The notes: generated by a model from the letters alone, not told the origin. A stretch of 64,000 nt of DNA from Kitasatospora arboriphila (GCF_000717275.1 NZ_JNYV01000001.1:434001-498000); one strand, 5' to 3'. Shown: positions 18,851 through 28,680, counted from the first letter of the stretch. Made by a program: numbers and translations.

Positions 18851-19840
18851 TCACGACGCGGGGTCGGAGACGTCCGGAACCGCCTTCACGTCGGCGATCG
18901 CCACGGTGACATTGTCACGGCCACCGGCCTCCAAAGCGGCTGAGACCAGCGCTTGCGCGGCCGCTGTCGGATCATCGACGCCGGCCAGGATCGCGGCGAT
19001 CGCGTCGTCAGCCAACTCACCGGTCAGACCATCGGAGCACACCAGGATCCGGTCATCTCGCTCCACCGGAAACGTGAAGAAGTCGGCCTCCTGCTCCATT
19101 CCGGCACCCAGCGCCCGGGTGATCACGTTGCGGCGCGGGTCGACACGGGCCTGTGCGGCGGTCAGGAATCCCGCATCCACGAGCTCCTGCACCTGAGAGT
19201 GGTCGACGGTCACCTGCTCGAGCGTCGAGTGGGCAAAACGGTACGTCCGCGAATCCCCGATGTTCAGCACCAGCCAATGGGGTCGCCCGTCGCTGTCGAC
19301 CAGCATCGCCCCGGTGACGGTGGTGCCGGCACGGCGACCCGAGTCGGAGTCGATGTTCTCGATCTGGCGGCGCGCCTCCCCCAACAGGTCCACCACTGAA
19401 TCGCGTGTGCGGTTGACCCCGGTCACCGTTGTGTCCGACAACGCCGACAATGCCGCCTCACTGGCGAGCTCACCGCAATCATGACCGCCCATGCCGTCGG
19501 CCACCAAGATCATCCCAGGGCCGACCAGAGCCGCGTCCTCGTTGGTCTCACGCAGCAGACCGACGTCGCTGACCACAGCCCAGCTCACCTCGACCCGACC
19601 AAACTCGCCTACCCCGCTGCGTGTCTCGTCCCGGACGGTCCCGGTCGCTTCCATCGTCATGTGCCCTCCGCGCTCACGCCCAGGATCGAGTACCGCGTCT
19701 GTTTCACGGTCGAGCTCCGCCTCCGGCTTCGTCTCCGATTCACGGTCGAGCTCCGCCTTCGGCTTCGTCTCCGATTCACGGTCGAGCTCCGCCTTCGGCT
19801 TCGTCTCCGATTCACCGTCGAGCTCCGCATCCTGGCTCAT
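18851..19840 (-). CDS. PP2C-family serine/threonine phosphatase
   Basis: Removes phosphate from Ser/Thr residues. The catalytic domain (about 85-320) shows the metal-binding motifs VADGMGGHDCGE from 113, NIGDSRTYR, CSDGLTGEL and GGRDNVTVAI. It has no membrane helix. The N-terminal 50 residues are a charged tandem repeat of 12-residue units (ELDRESETKPKA). The ATG at 19840 overlaps the upstream stop in an ATGA. It lies between two FHA proteins, likely readers of the same phosphorylation, but no kinase gene is in the window. Confidence 0.93.
   Translation of the reverse strand: MSQDAELDGESETKPKAELDRESETKPKAELDRESETKPEAELDRETDAVLDPGRERGGHMTMEATGTVRDETRSGVGEFGRVEVSWAVVSDVGLLRETNEDAALVGPGMILVADGMGGHDCGELASEAALSALSDTTVTGVNRTRDSVVDLLGEARRQIENIDSDSGRRAGTTVTGAMLVDSDGRPHWLVLNIGDSRTYRFAHSTLEQVTVDHSQVQELVDAGFLTAAQARVDPRRNVITRALGAGMEQEADFFTFPVERDDRILVCSDGLTGELADDAIAAILAGVDDPTAAAQALVSAALEAGGRDNVTVAIADVKAVPDVSDPAS
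19705..19830 (-). repeat. 36-bp tandem repeat inside the PP2C gene
   Basis: Three full 36-bp copies at 19705-19740, 19741-19776 and 19777-19812, plus a partial fourth. The second and third copies are identical, and the first differs at one base. They encode the 12-residue unit AELDRESETKPK at the protein's N-terminus. The near identity at DNA level indicates recent expansion, so copy number may vary between strains. Confidence 0.88.
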
Positions 19841-20856
19841 CTCGCGACCTCGAAAGTGCACTGTCCGAGATGCACCACGGTGCCCGGACCCACCTCGTAC
19901 GGATGTCCCGGTCGCATCGCGGTCACCGACTCGCCGGTGTCCAGAACCGAACGGACGTCTGGGCCCGTACTGATCATCCACAATTTCCCGTCCGCCACGC
20001 TGAACTGGACCTGCGTGTCGTCCAAAGGTGGCGCCTCGATGGGGGTGACCACGATCTGTGCTCGACCGTGCGACCACTCGACGGCCGGCACACCGAGGTA
20101 TCCGGCACCGCACAGATCGGTGTAGCTGCCGTCATCGAGTCGAAGCCGCAAACCGACGCCGGCCCGGCGCAACGGCAGGGTGCGGGCGCCTGTGCTGGGG
20201 TCGATGCAATCGGTGACCGAATCTCCCGCTTCCTCGCCGGGCTCGGCCACGCGCGCGCTGGGCGCCGTGATCACCTCGTACCCTGCCGAACCCACACTGC
20301 TCGCAGTCGTTGTGCCGGAGAGCTTCTCGTGGCAACCGCGACGGGGACGGCCCCTGTCGATCAACACCGACGTCGCTCCGGCGAACAACAGGACGTTGCT
20401 CAGGTGAAGTACGGCGGTGCGGGTCAGATGCCGCCAGAAACCGATCGGACGGCCCGATCGGCCTGTGGTGATCGTGGTTCGCGCCAGCACCTGGCCCGGG
20501 GTACGGATGCCGTTGGCACGGGCGAGTGCCGACGAGATCCAGCTCGCAACGGGCACCGCCAGGCACACAACCAAGGCCACGTCGAGGCCGAAGACCAGAC
20601 CGGCCGCGAGGAGGCCTGCAACCGCGGCCAGCACCATGGCGACATCAACGAGATAGGCGGCCACCCGCGAACCGTTGGAGGCAGGGATTCGAGCCGCCAC
20701 CAGCGCCTCGCGCGGCGACCTCGGTACTGCGCCACCTCTGGTGACGAACATCTGCTGTCCACATTCGGGACAGCGGGCGGACGCGGACGGGATCTGGGTA
20801 CCGCAGCGGCCGCAGCCGAGCGGAATTGCTTCAAAATCAGCGGACGCGCTGGTCAT
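19837..20856 (-). CDS. Zinc-ribbon/RDD membrane protein with C-terminal FHA domain
   Basis: A 339-residue fusion. A zinc ribbon with Cys15, Cys18, Cys29 and Cys32 is followed by an RDD-type membrane domain with three to four helices (about 64-165; RVAAYLVDVAMVLAAVAGL and an arginine-rich RTPGQVLARTTI loop). A linker follows, then an FHA-like domain at about 245-339 (MRPGHPYEVGPGTVVHLGQC). It could recruit phosphorylated proteins to the membrane. It starts 32 bp after pdxS ends and overlaps the PP2C start, so it is probably read with both. Substrate or partner unknown. Confidence 0.82.
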   Translation of the reverse strand: MTSASADFEAIPLGCGRCGTQIPSASARCPECGQQMFVTRGGAVPRSPREALVAARIPASNGSRVAAYLVDVAMVLAAVAGLLAAGLVFGLDVALVVCLAVPVASWISSALARANGIRTPGQVLARTTITTGRSGRPIGFWRHLTRTAVLHLSNVLLFAGATSVLIDRGRPRRGCHEKLSGTTTASSVGSAGYEVITAPSARVAEPGEEAGDSVTDCIDPSTGARTLPLRRAGVGLRLRLDDGSYTDLCGAGYLGVPAVEWSHGRAQIVVTPIEAPPLDDTQVQFSVADGKLWMISTGPDVRSVLDTGESVTAMRPGHPYEVGPGTVVHLGQCTFEVAR

Positions 20857-20888
20857 CTCCGATTCCCCGCCCCCGCGTCCACGTCAAT

Positions 20889-21815
20889 TCACCAGCCGCG
20901 CTCGGCGAGTCTATGGGGTTGTGGGATGTCGTCGACATTGATACCGACCATCGCCTCACCCAGTCCACGCGACACCTTCGCGAGCACGTCGGGATCGTCG
21001 TAGAACGTAGTCGCCTGAACGATCGCGGCAGCACGCTCTGCGGGATTGCCGGACTTGAAGATTCCCGATCCCACGAAGACGCCCTCGGCGCCCAACTGCA
21101 TCATCATCGCCGCGTCCGCGGGGGTGGCGATGCCGCCGGCGGTGAACAGCGTGACGGGCAATTTGCCCAGCTCGGCAACTTCGACGACCAGGTCGTACGG
21201 CGCCTGCAGCTCTTTGGCGGCAACGAACAGTTCGTCCTTGGGCAGTGAGGTCAGCCGCCGGATCTCGTCACGGATCTTGCGCATGTGTGTGGTGGCGTTC
21301 GAGACGTCGCCCGTGCCCGCCTCGCCCTTGGACCGGATCATCCCGGCGCCCTCGGTGAGCCTGCGGAGCGCCTCGCCCAGGTTGGTTGCTCCGCACACGA
21401 ACGGCACGGTGAACTGCCACTTGTCGATGTGGTTGGCGTAGTCGGCCGGGGTCAGCACCTCTGACTCGTCGATGTAGTCGACACCGAGGCTCTGGAGAAT
21501 CTGGGCTTCGACAAAATGTCCGATGCGAGCCTTGGCCATCACCGGGATGGACACTGCCGAGATGATCCCGTCGATCATGTCGGGGTCGCTCATCCGCGAG
21601 ACCCCGCCCTGTGCACGGATGTCGGCCGGTACCCGCTCGAGGGCCATGACTGCGACAGCGCCCGCGTCCTCGGCGATCTTGGCCTGCTCGGCTGTCACGA
21701 CGTCCATGATCACGCCGCCCTTGAGCATCTCGGCCATGCCACGCTTGACCCGCGCGGTACCGGTGCCGGCACTTTCCGCTGGCACCGATGAACCTGGATC
21801 TGGGGCACTGCTCAC
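20889..21815 (-). CDS. pdxS: Pyridoxal 5'-phosphate synthase subunit PdxS
   Basis: The synthase core of the deoxyxylulose-independent B6 pathway; it joins ribose 5-phosphate, glyceraldehyde 3-phosphate and ammonia from PdxT. The 308 residues include [20 protein letters not shown] with Asp38, the substrate lysine in MAKARIGH (Lys95), and the second lysine in [18 protein letters not shown] precedes the GTG start. In M. tuberculosis it lies next to tesB2 and pdxT; here the next genes on its strand are the FHA/PP2C module. Confidence 0.97.
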   Translation of the reverse strand: MSSAPDPGSSVPAESAGTGTARVKRGMAEMLKGGVIMDVVTAEQAKIAEDAGAVAVMALERVPADIRAQGGVSRMSDPDMIDGIISAVSIPVMAKARIGHFVEAQILQSLGVDYIDESEVLTPADYANHIDKWQFTVPFVCGATNLGEALRRLTEGAGMIRSKGEAGTGDVSNATTHMRKIRDEIRRLTSLPKDELFVAAKELQAPYDLVVEVAELGKLPVTLFTAGGIATPADAAMMMQLGAEGVFVGSGIFKSGNPAERAAAIVQATTFYDDPDVLAKVSRGLGEAMVGINVDDIPQPHRLAERGW

Positions 21816-21924
21816 GTCTATAGCTCCTGTGGTCTAGTCGATTGCTGAGCTTCCAGTCTAGGCTTTCTCGGCGCCGCGTGGTCCGGCGGCATCACACGCC
21901 CCTTTTCGACGTCGGGCCGGCAGG

Positions 21925-22425
21925 TCAGACGGGCGCTCGCTCGACGATCTCGAAGTACAGCGGGGTCGGTGCGGTGCCACCCAGGTGCAGCCATCGCACC
22001 GGTCGCCGATTGCGGAGGGCCAGGGTGTCACGAACGGCATCGTTGTGGAACCGGCGGGCGATCATCACGCGGGTCTCGGCGTCGGCAAGCTCGGTGACCA
22101 GCTGCGATCGCAGTGACGAGAGGTCGATCTGGGCCAGCGCCGCCGACACCACGTTCTCGGCGGATTCACGGTCCGGCCGCGCCGAACCCTCCGCTCGGTC
22201 GGCGGCGACGATCAGTTCCCGGCCTTCCGACCCGAGGCCGGCCCCGATGGATCGGGCCACCACCGCCCGGCGGGCAAGCGCTGCGTCGAGCGCCTGCCAG
22301 CACAGGTCGACCCGCACGTGGAGTCGGTCGAGCCGGTTGGCGGTTTTGTAGGCCCAGCCCAGACCGAGCAACACCAGCACCGTGATGACGCCCAGGATCA
22401 GGACGGTCAGGGCGGAGATGGTCAT
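21925..22425 (-). CDS. Membrane-anchored protein, LemA-like, function unknown
   Basis: A 166-residue protein with one N-terminal membrane helix (about 4-25, LTVLILGVITVLVLLGLGWA) and a helical, charged remainder with RLDRLHVRVDLCWQALDAALARR, which recalls LemA-type proteins. It is the last gene of the thrS-pimA operon, 19 bp after pimA. The gene in this place in M. tuberculosis (Rv2609c) is longer, and I recall a NUDIX domain there; no such domain is visible here. The function is not known to me. Confidence 0.7.
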   Translation of the reverse strand: MTISALTVLILGVITVLVLLGLGWAYKTANRLDRLHVRVDLCWQALDAALARRAVVARSIGAGLGSEGRELIVAADRAEGSARPDRESAENVVSAALAQIDLSSLRSQLVTELADAETRVMIARRFHNDAVRDTLALRNRRPVRWLHLGGTAPTPLYFEIVERAPV

Positions 22426-22444
22426 GAAGTCCTCTCAGAAGGGG

Positions 22445-23569
22445 TCAATCGGAGACGACGACCTTGCCGGCCCCGACGACGACGGTGTCGTACACACGCA
22501 GGATCTGGTCGGCTACCTCGGACCAGTCGTAGCGGGCGGCACGATCGCGTGCACGGCGGACCATCGCGGCCCGGCCGTCGTCATCACCGAGAACGGAGAT
22601 GATCCCCTGGGCGAGCTGGTCGGCGTCCCCCACCTCGACCAGCACACCGGCCTGCCCGTCGTCGAGCACCCGCCGGAACGCGTCCAGCTTGCTCGCCACC
22701 ACGGCGGTACCGGCGGCCATGGCTTCCACGAGCACGATGCCGAAACTCTCGCCGCCGAGGTTGGGAGCGCAGTACACGTCCGCGGAACGCAGCGCGCGGG
22801 CTTTGACGTCGTCATCGACCTGGCCGAGGAATACGAGGTGGTCGGCCAGGTCGCCGGCCTTGCCCCGCAACGTTCGCTGGTGCCCCCCGCCGACGACCAA
22901 AACACGCACGTCCGGGAATCGCGCCACCACGGCGGGCAGTGCCTTGATCAACACGTCGACACCCTTGCGTGGTTCATCGAAACGACCGAGGAACAGCACG
23001 GTTCTACCGGGGTGCGGATACCCGTCGAGCGGTGGGGCCCCGGCGAACATGTCCGTGTGCACCCCGTTCGGGATCTCCACCGCGTCCGAACCCAGAGATT
23101 CCATCTGCCAACGTCGGGCGAGTTCGGAGACGGCGATCTTACCGGCGATGCGTTCGTGGTAGGGACGAAGAATTCCCTGAAAGATGCTGAGTATCAACGA
23201 CTTCGTCGTGGATGTGTGAAAAGTGGTGACGATCGGGCCCTGAGCGACCATCAGCGACAACATCGAGACACTCGGCGAGTTCGGCTCGTGCACATGGAGG
23301 ACGTCGAACTTCTCGTCCCGAAGCCAGGATCGTAGTTTGTGATAGGCCTTGGGGCCGAACGCGATCCGGGCAACCGATCCGTTGTACGGAATGGCCAGGG
23401 CCTCACCCACCGACACCACATAGCCGGGCAGTTCCTTGTCGTGTCCGGCGGGCGCGAGAACGCTCACCGTGTGTCCCCGATCGATGAAGACCTGCGCCAG
23501 TTCCATGACGTGGGCCTGTACACCGCCCGGGATGTCGAACGAGTACGGGCAGATCATGCCGATCTTCAT
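22445..23569 (-). CDS. pimA: Phosphatidylinositol alpha-mannosyltransferase PimA
   Basis: Transfers the first mannose from GDP-mannose to phosphatidylinositol on the cytoplasmic face, starting PIM, LM and LAM synthesis. The 374 residues form a GT-B fold of family GT4: MKIGMICPYSFDIPGGVQAH with the GGVQ loop at 15-18, VLHVHEPNSPS, the GDP-mannose-binding LGRFDEPRKGVDVL and the EX7E-type GGESFGIVLVEAMAAG. The ATG overlaps the acyltransferase stop by 4 nt. Position and neighbours match Rv2610c. Confidence 0.97.
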   Translation of the reverse strand: MKIGMICPYSFDIPGGVQAHVMELAQVFIDRGHTVSVLAPAGHDKELPGYVVSVGEALAIPYNGSVARIAFGPKAYHKLRSWLRDEKFDVLHVHEPNSPSVSMLSLMVAQGPIVTTFHTSTTKSLILSIFQGILRPYHERIAGKIAVSELARRWQMESLGSDAVEIPNGVHTDMFAGAPPLDGYPHPGRTVLFLGRFDEPRKGVDVLIKALPAVVARFPDVRVLVVGGGHQRTLRGKAGDLADHLVFLGQVDDDVKARALRSADVYCAPNLGGESFGIVLVEAMAAGTAVVASKLDAFRRVLDDGQAGVLVEVGDADQLAQGIISVLGDDDGRAAMVRRARDRAARYDWSEVADQILRVYDTVVVGAGKVVVSD

Positions 23570-24519
23570 CCCGCGGCGCCCTCGACATCCTCGTTGCTCC
23601 GAGAGGTGTCGGCCCCCTTGATGCGCTCACGGCGCTCATCGGACCAATCGGCCTCCCAGAGCGGTTGCAGCATGTGCCAGTCCTGCGGATGGGCGGCGAT
23701 GTTCGTCTCGAACACCGTTGCCAGCGCCTGGGTTGCCGCCTCCACTCCCCCGGACGTGTCAATCGGTCCGGTGAGCGATATCTGCGAGGTGTCCGGGCCG
23801 GTGTACCAGTGGTGAACCCCGACGAGGGCGGCGCCGGTGTCGATGGCGAGTTTCGCCGGGCCCGCGGGCATCCGCGTCGGCTCGCCGAAGAACTGAACGG
23901 GGACACCGTGTCTGGCCAGGTCCCGTTCGCCGAGGAGACACACCACCCCGCCGCTGCGCAGCCGCTTGGCCAGCTGGCCGTATGGGGGTTGTTCACCACC
24001 GCTGAGCGGGAAGATCTCGAATCCGAGGGTCTCGCGGTATCGGACAAAACGTTCGAAGAGCGAATCCGGTTTCAGTCGCTCCGCCACGGTGGAGAAGTCC
24101 CCGATGTTCTGCACGAGCCAGACCCCGGCCATGTCCCAGTTGCCGCTGTGGGGCAACGCGAACACCACACCCTTGCCCTTCGCAAGGGCGTCGTCCAGCA
24201 GTCGTCGATCCGGTGGTGGGAGGTCGACCCGCGACGCGGCCACCTGAAAATCCATGGCGGGCAGCCGAAATGCCTCGCGCCAGTAGCGGGCGTAGGACCG
24301 CATGGCATCCCGCATGAGGTCGTCGGGTACCTCCGCGGGTGCACAGCCGACCACCCTGGCGAGGTTCTTGCGCAGCTGGGCCGGCCCGCCACCCCGGCCG
24401 CCGACGTAACCTCCCGCACTGTCGAACACCGTGCGCGCCACACCTTCGGGCAGGCGCCGCACGAGCGACCACCCCGCCGCGTACCCCAGGTCGGCAAGAC
24501 GCTCGCCGGCCGTCGTCAC
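23566..24519 (-). CDS. patA: PIM acyltransferase (PatA-type, lysophospholipid acyltransferase family)
   Basis: Acylates the mannose of PIM1/PIM2 on the inner membrane, the step after PimA. The 317 residues carry the HX4D motif HSGNWD with His124 and Asp129, and the LLGERDLARHGVPVQFFGEP block typical of HtrB/LpxL-like acyltransferases. GTG at 24519 is chosen because it overlaps the pgsA stop in a GTGA; the open frame continues upstream but there it is antisense-like. It matches Rv2611c in order. Confidence 0.92.
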   Translation of the reverse strand: MTTAGERLADLGYAAGWSLVRRLPEGVARTVFDSAGGYVGGRGGGPAQLRKNLARVVGCAPAEVPDDLMRDAMRSYARYWREAFRLPAMDFQVAASRVDLPPPDRRLLDDALAKGKGVVFALPHSGNWDMAGVWLVQNIGDFSTVAERLKPDSLFERFVRYRETLGFEIFPLSGGEQPPYGQLAKRLRSGGVVCLLGERDLARHGVPVQFFGEPTRMPAGPAKLAIDTGAALVGVHHWYTGPDTSQISLTGPIDTSGGVEAATQALATVFETNIAAHPQDWHMLQPLWEADWSDERRERIKGADTSRSNEDVEGAAG

Positions 24520-25190
24520 GACTTTGGTCCGTCCTCGCCCTGGGTCGCCCCACCGGCGGCGGAGGGAGCGGCGATCGGCTGCAGATCGGTGGCTCCGGGC
24601 GACTTGTAGACCGACCACATCCGCTGGAACACCGTGATGATGCTGCCGACGGCGAGAAGCCACATCGCGATGTGGATGGCCCACGGCAGTCCGATACCGG
24701 TGAGGCCGGCGCCGACGAGGACGATGACGAGGCGGTCCGGGCGTTCGATGAGGCCGCCGTCGCCGTTGAGTCCGCTGGCCTCGGCACGTGCCTTCGCGTA
24801 CGAGATGACCTGCGAGGTGACCAGGCAGATCATGGTCGCGACGAACAACCACTGGTGTGGCTTCTCCACCAGGCACCACCAGCCGAGGCCGGCGAAGATC
24901 GCGCCGTCGGCGAGCCGATCACATGTCGAGTCGAGCACCGCACCGAACTTTGTGCCGCCGCCGCGTGCCCGCGCCATCGCGCCGTCGAGCATGTCGAACA
25001 TCACGAACAGCCAGATCACCAGGGTGCCGACGAACAGGTAACCCATCGGGTACAGCGTCACCGCTGCCGCGATGGTCGCCACCGTTCCGATGACGGTCAT
25101 CGCGTCGGGCGTCAGGCCGGTCTTGATCAGGGCCCGCCCCAGGGGCAGGGTGACCTTGGACACCGAGGCGCGACCCAGGACGCTCAGCAT
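24516..25190 (-). CDS. pgsA: Phosphatidylinositol phosphate synthase (CDP-alcohol phosphotransferase)
   Basis: Joins CDP-diacylglycerol and inositol phosphate to form phosphatidylinositol phosphate. The 224 residues contain about six membrane helices and the complete family motif D66-x2-D69-G-x2-A-R-x8-G-x3-D87-x3-D91 in DMLDGAMARARGGGTKFG and LDSTCD. The C-terminal 25 residues are polar. The name pgsA is used as in M. tuberculosis Rv2612c; it is not the phosphatidylglycerol phosphate synthase. Middle gene of the thrS-pimA operon. Confidence 0.95.
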   Translation of the reverse strand: MLSVLGRASVSKVTLPLGRALIKTGLTPDAMTVIGTVATIAAAVTLYPMGYLFVGTLVIWLFVMFDMLDGAMARARGGGTKFGAVLDSTCDRLADGAIFAGLGWWCLVEKPHQWLFVATMICLVTSQVISYAKARAEASGLNGDGGLIERPDRLVIVLVGAGLTGIGLPWAIHIAMWLLAVGSIITVFQRMWSVYKSPGATDLQPIAAPSAAGGATQGEDGPKS

Positions 25191-25212
25191 GGATCGTTCA
25201 CGCTCTGCTTGG

Positions 25213-25806
25213 TCATGTTCCGTCCTCGAGTTGTCGCCAGGCGTCGGCGAGCAGAGTCCTGGTGTCGCGCAGCAGCTGCGGCATCACCTTCGTCTCCCCG
25301 ACCACCGTGATGAAGTTGGCGTCTCCACCCCACCGTGGAACCACATGCTGGTGCAGGTGTTCGGCCAGCGAACCTCCGGCTGCAGCACCGAGATTGAGTC
25401 CGACGTTGAACGCGTCCGGATTGGAGACCGCTTTGATCGCGCGAATCATCTCCTGCGTGAACACCATCAGTTCACGGCTCTCGACCTCTGTGAGGTCTTC
25501 GAGGTCGGCGACCTGCCGGTACGGCACGATCATCGTGTGCCCGGGGTTATAGGGATAGAGGTTGAGCACCGCGTACACCGATTCACCTCGAGCGACCATC
25601 AGCCCCGCCTCGTCCGACATCCGTGGGATGTCGAGGAATGGGTGGACGGACTTGGCGGACGTGGTGTCGTCACCGTCCGGGTCCACACCCGATCGCGGGG
25701 CAGCCGTGATGTACGACATCCGGTGCGGGCTCCACAGCCGCTGAAGCCGATCCGGGTCGCCCGGCCCCTGGTCGCGGATGACGCCGGGGTTGTCGGTGTG
25801 GGTCAC
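25213..25806 (-). CDS. HIT-family nucleotide hydrolase or phosphorylase (Ap4A type)
   Basis: A 197-residue histidine-triad protein. The triad H150-L-H152-Q-H154-V-V is seen after [14 protein letters not shown], and [15 protein letters not shown] is the matching upstream motif. The N-terminal 55 residues match the longer actinobacterial form ([10 protein letters not shown]), known as Ap4A phosphorylase in M. tuberculosis Rv2613c. Its ATG overlaps the thrS stop in an ATGA, so it is coupled to a synthetase that can itself produce Ap4A; that link is inference. Confidence 0.93.
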   Translation of the reverse strand: MTHTDNPGVIRDQGPGDPDRLQRLWSPHRMSYITAAPRSGVDPDGDDTTSAKSVHPFLDIPRMSDEAGLMVARGESVYAVLNLYPYNPGHTMIVPYRQVADLEDLTEVESRELMVFTQEMIRAIKAVSNPDAFNVGLNLGAAAGGSLAEHLHQHVVPRWGGDANFITVVGETKVMPQLLRDTRTLLADAWRQLEDGT

Positions 25807-27917
25807 CGGCCCTCCCCGGCAGCGTCGACGGCAGGCGTCGCGACCAGTTCGGCGGTCGGGGATTCGTTGCGACGCTGGGCGACCCAGTCGGCGATCAGGG
25901 TGACCGCGTCTGCGACCGGAACCCCGTTGACCTGTGTGCCGTCACGGAAACGGAAACTGACGGCGCCGGCCTCCACGTCACGTTCGCCGGCCAGCAACAT
26001 GAACGGGACCTTGCCGGTTGTGTGATTGCGGATCTTCTTCTGCATCCGGTCGTCCGAACCGTCGACCTCGGCACGGACGCCGAGTGACCTCAGCTGTGCC
26101 ACAACGCCGTCGAGATGGGGAACGAACGCGTCCGCAACGGGGATGCCCACAACCTGCACCGGGGACAGCCACGCCGGGAAGGCGCCGGCGTAGTGCTCGG
26201 TGAGCACACCGAAGAACCGCTCGATTGATCCGAACAACGCTCGGTGGATCATCACCGGCCGGTGCTTGGACCCGTCGGCACCGGTGTACTCCATCTCGAA
26301 TCGCTCCGGCAGATTGAAGTCGAGCTGAATGGTCGACATCTGCCAGTTTCGGCCCAGCGCGTCCTTGACCTGTACCGAGATCTTCGGACCATAGAACGCG
26401 GCCCCACCGGGATCGGGCACCAGCCTCAGACCGGATGCCTCGCCGACCTCGGCGAGGGTGGCCGTCGCCTCTTCCCAGACCTCGTCCGAACCCACGGACT
26501 TCTTCGGATCCCTGGTCGACAGTTCGAGGTAGAAATCGTCGAGGCCGTAGTCCTTGAGCAGTCCGAGTACGAAGTTCAGGGTGGTGGTGAGCTCGGCCCG
26601 CATCTGTTCGCGCGTGCAGTAGATGTGCGCGTCGTCCTGAGTCATCCCGCGAACCCTGGTGAGGCCGTGAATGACTCCCGACTTCTCGTACCGGTACACC
26701 GACCCGAACTCGAAGAGCCGCAGTGGCAACTCCCGGTAGGAGCGGCCCCGCGCGTTGAAGATCAGGTTATGCATCGGGCAGTTCATCGGCTTGAGGTAGT
26801 AGTCCTGGCCGGGCTTGCGCACTTCACCGTCGTCGTCGAGTTCGGCGTCGAGGTGCATGGCCGGGAACATGCCGTCGCGGTACCAGTCGAGGTGGCCGGA
26901 GATCTCGTACAGATGGCTCTTCGTGATGTGCGGGGTGTTCACGAAGTCGTATCCCTCGGCGATGTGCCGCTGGCGCGAGTAGTCCTCGAGTTCCTTGCGG
27001 ATGATGCCGCCCTTGGGATGGAACACCGGCAGACCCGAACCCAGCGCGTCGGGGAAGCTGAACAGATCGAGTTCGGCACCGAGCTTCCGGTGGTCGCGGC
27101 GTTCTGCCTCGGCGAGCAACTCGAGGTAGGCGTCCATCGCCTCTGCTGATTCCCAGGCTGTGCCGTAGATGCGTTGCAGGTCAGCGTTGTCCTGGTCACC
27201 GCGCCAGTACGCCGCCGAGCTGCGGGTCAGCTTGAAGGCGGTGATGTACTTGGTGGTGGGTACGTGGGGACCCCGGCAGAGATCGCCCCAGATCCGTTCG
27301 CCGGTACGAGGATTGAGGTTGTCGTAGGCGGTGAGTTCGCCACCCCCGACCTCCATCACCTCGGGGTCGTCGGCCGAACCCTTGTCGTCGACCAACTCGA
27401 GCTTGTACGGTTCCCCGGCCAATTCGGCCTTCGCCTCGTCGACCGACTCGTACACGCGTCTGGAGAAGCGCTGACCGGACTTGATGATCTGCTTCATCTT
27501 CTTCTCGAGCGCGGTCAGATCGTCGGGCGTGAACGGGTCGTCGACATCGAAGTCGTAGTAGAAACCGTTCTCGATCGGCGGTCCGATTCCGAGTTTCGCC
27601 TTGGGGTCCAGATCCTGAACCGCCTGCGCCAGCACATGTGCAGCCGAGTGCCTGATGACGCTGCGTCCGTCTTCGGTGTTTGCCGCGACCGGCTCGACCA
27701 CGGCATCGCTCGTGGGCGACCACGACAGGTCGCGAAGCGTCCCTTCCGCGTCGCGGACCACGACGATCGCCTCCGGCCCCTTGTTGGGATGACCGCTGTC
27801 GCGCAGAGCCGCCCCCGCAGTGGTCCCGGCCGCCACCGTGATCGTGGCTGGGGGCGGGGCGGCGGCGTTCTCGGGCACCAGGAAACTCCTTGTCGAGGCA
27901 GACCACTCGACCGGCAC
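25803..27917 (-). CDS. thrS: Threonyl-tRNA synthetase
   Basis: Charges tRNA-Thr. The 704 residues have an N-terminal TGS domain ([17 protein letters not shown]), the editing domain with [12 protein letters not shown], the class II core with [14 protein letters not shown] including the zinc cysteine, motif 2 [20 protein letters not shown] and motif 3 [15 protein letters not shown], then the anticodon-binding domain. GTG at 27917 is the first plausible start; a TANNNT hexamer, TACGAT, lies at 27943-27948 on this strand about 30 nt upstream. First gene of the PIM operon, as in M. tuberculosis. Confidence 0.96.
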   Translation of the reverse strand: MPVEWSASTRSFLVPENAAAPPPATITVAAGTTAGAALRDSGHPNKGPEAIVVVRDAEGTLRDLSWSPTSDAVVEPVAANTEDGRSVIRHSAAHVLAQAVQDLDPKAKLGIGPPIENGFYYDFDVDDPFTPDDLTALEKKMKQIIKSGQRFSRRVYESVDEAKAELAGEPYKLELVDDKGSADDPEVMEVGGGELTAYDNLNPRTGERIWGDLCRGPHVPTTKYITAFKLTRSSAAYWRGDQDNADLQRIYGTAWESAEAMDAYLELLAEAERRDHRKLGAELDLFSFPDALGSGLPVFHPKGGIIRKELEDYSRQRHIAEGYDFVNTPHITKSHLYEISGHLDWYRDGMFPAMHLDAELDDDGEVRKPGQDYYLKPMNCPMHNLIFNARGRSYRELPLRLFEFGSVYRYEKSGVIHGLTRVRGMTQDDAHIYCTREQMRAELTTTLNFVLGLLKDYGLDDFYLELSTRDPKKSVGSDEVWEEATATLAEVGEASGLRLVPDPGGAAFYGPKISVQVKDALGRNWQMSTIQLDFNLPERFEMEYTGADGSKHRPVMIHRALFGSIERFFGVLTEHYAGAFPAWLSPVQVVGIPVADAFVPHLDGVVAQLRSLGVRAEVDGSDDRMQKKIRNHTTGKVPFMLLAGERDVEAGAVSFRFRDGTQVNGVPVADAVTLIADWVAQRRNESPTAELVATPAVDAAGEGR

Positions 27918-27999
27918 GGCCGAGCTGGCGTATCAGTCCATGATCGTAGTGCCCGGCGGACCCACCACCCCCTACCGGTCGCCGAGAAGTTCGGGCCGG

Positions 28000-28446
28000 T
28001 TACAGAATCGGGCTCTTCAGCCACGACCAATCGAGACCGATCCAGCCGGCCGCCATCTCGAGCGCGCCGAGCAGCCAGAGCGTCAGGAGCACGATGGCGC
28101 AGGTCAGGATGGCAAATGCCGCCTGGACCGTCCAGTGTTGCTTCTTGATCCAGTCCATCCATGCGTCGTACTTGCTCCGCGCGAAGTGGAGCAGGCGGCG
28201 CGCCCAGTCGAACTCGGACGCGAGGATGCCCAGACCGGCGAACACGATCAGCCATCCGGGACCCGGGTAAGGGATCGCCGCGATACCCACGAGAAGTACG
28301 CCCGTTCCGACCACACCGACACAACAGCGGTAGATGAGATTCAGGCGGCGTTGCTCCCGAATCTGGTCACGCTTGTTGCCGATCGCGGAGAGTATCCCGC
28401 CCTGGGACCGTTCTTCGTCGGCATCGACTTTCGCGTCATCAGGCAT
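28000..28446 (-). CDS. PGPGW-motif membrane protein (TIGR02611 type)
   Basis: A 148-residue membrane protein. A charged N-terminus (1-45) precedes two close membrane helices separated by the conserved PYPGPGW motif, an amphipathic stretch with SEFDWARRLLHFARSKYDAW, and a third helix (about 112-135). Such proteins are widespread in actinobacteria and have no known role. The ATG at 28446 is preferred; a longer frame would run into the tRNA gene. It is upstream of thrS on the same strand, 82 bp away. Confidence 0.85.
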   Translation of the reverse strand: MPDDAKVDADEERSQGGILSAIGNKRDQIREQRRLNLIYRCCVGVVGTGVLLVGIAAIPYPGPGWLIVFAGLGILASEFDWARRLLHFARSKYDAWMDWIKKQHWTVQAAFAILTCAIVLLTLWLLGALEMAAGWIGLDWSWLKSPIL

Positions 28447-28568
28447 GACGTTCCTTTGTCCGAAATTGACCGGTTGCAAACCTTTTCCGGCAACTCTACG
28501 GAACTCGGCAACACGGGAGATGCAGCAGGACTGCGCACGTACGTCAGTCAATTGAACGGGAGATGAAG

Positions 28569-28640
28569 TGGTCCCGGCTGGGATCGAACCAGCGACCTTC
28601 CCGGTGTGAACGGGACGCTCTTCCACTGAGCCACGGGACC
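28569..28640 (-). tRNA. tRNA-Val (anticodon CAC)
   Basis: Folds as a cloverleaf on the - strand: acceptor GGTCCCG/CGGGACC, D-arm GCTC-AGTGGAA-GAGC, anticodon stem TCCCG/CGGGA with loop TTCACAC, and T-arm GCTGG-TTCGATC-CCAGC. The CCA end is not encoded. It reads GTG codons. Confidence 0.96.
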
Positions 28641-28646
28641 TGACGT

Positions 28647-28668
28647 CTACCCCGGCTGAACCGGGGTC
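28647..28668. other. 7-bp GC hairpin in the tRNA-Val leader
   Basis: ACCCCGG and CCGGGGT are inverted around CTGAA. The hairpin lies between the predicted promoter and the 5' end of the leftward tRNA-Val, so it would be in the leader removed by RNase P. Confidence 0.4.
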
Positions 28669-28680
28669 TGCGACCGAAAG

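Noticed and set aside
23566..24879. Longer start for the PIM acyltransferase
   Set aside because: The added 120 residues overlap pgsA in another frame and look like a shadow; the GTGA overlap supports the shorter form.
27918..27999. T-box or riboswitch before thrS
   Set aside because: The gap is only 82 bp and no specifier-loop or antiterminator pattern is visible.
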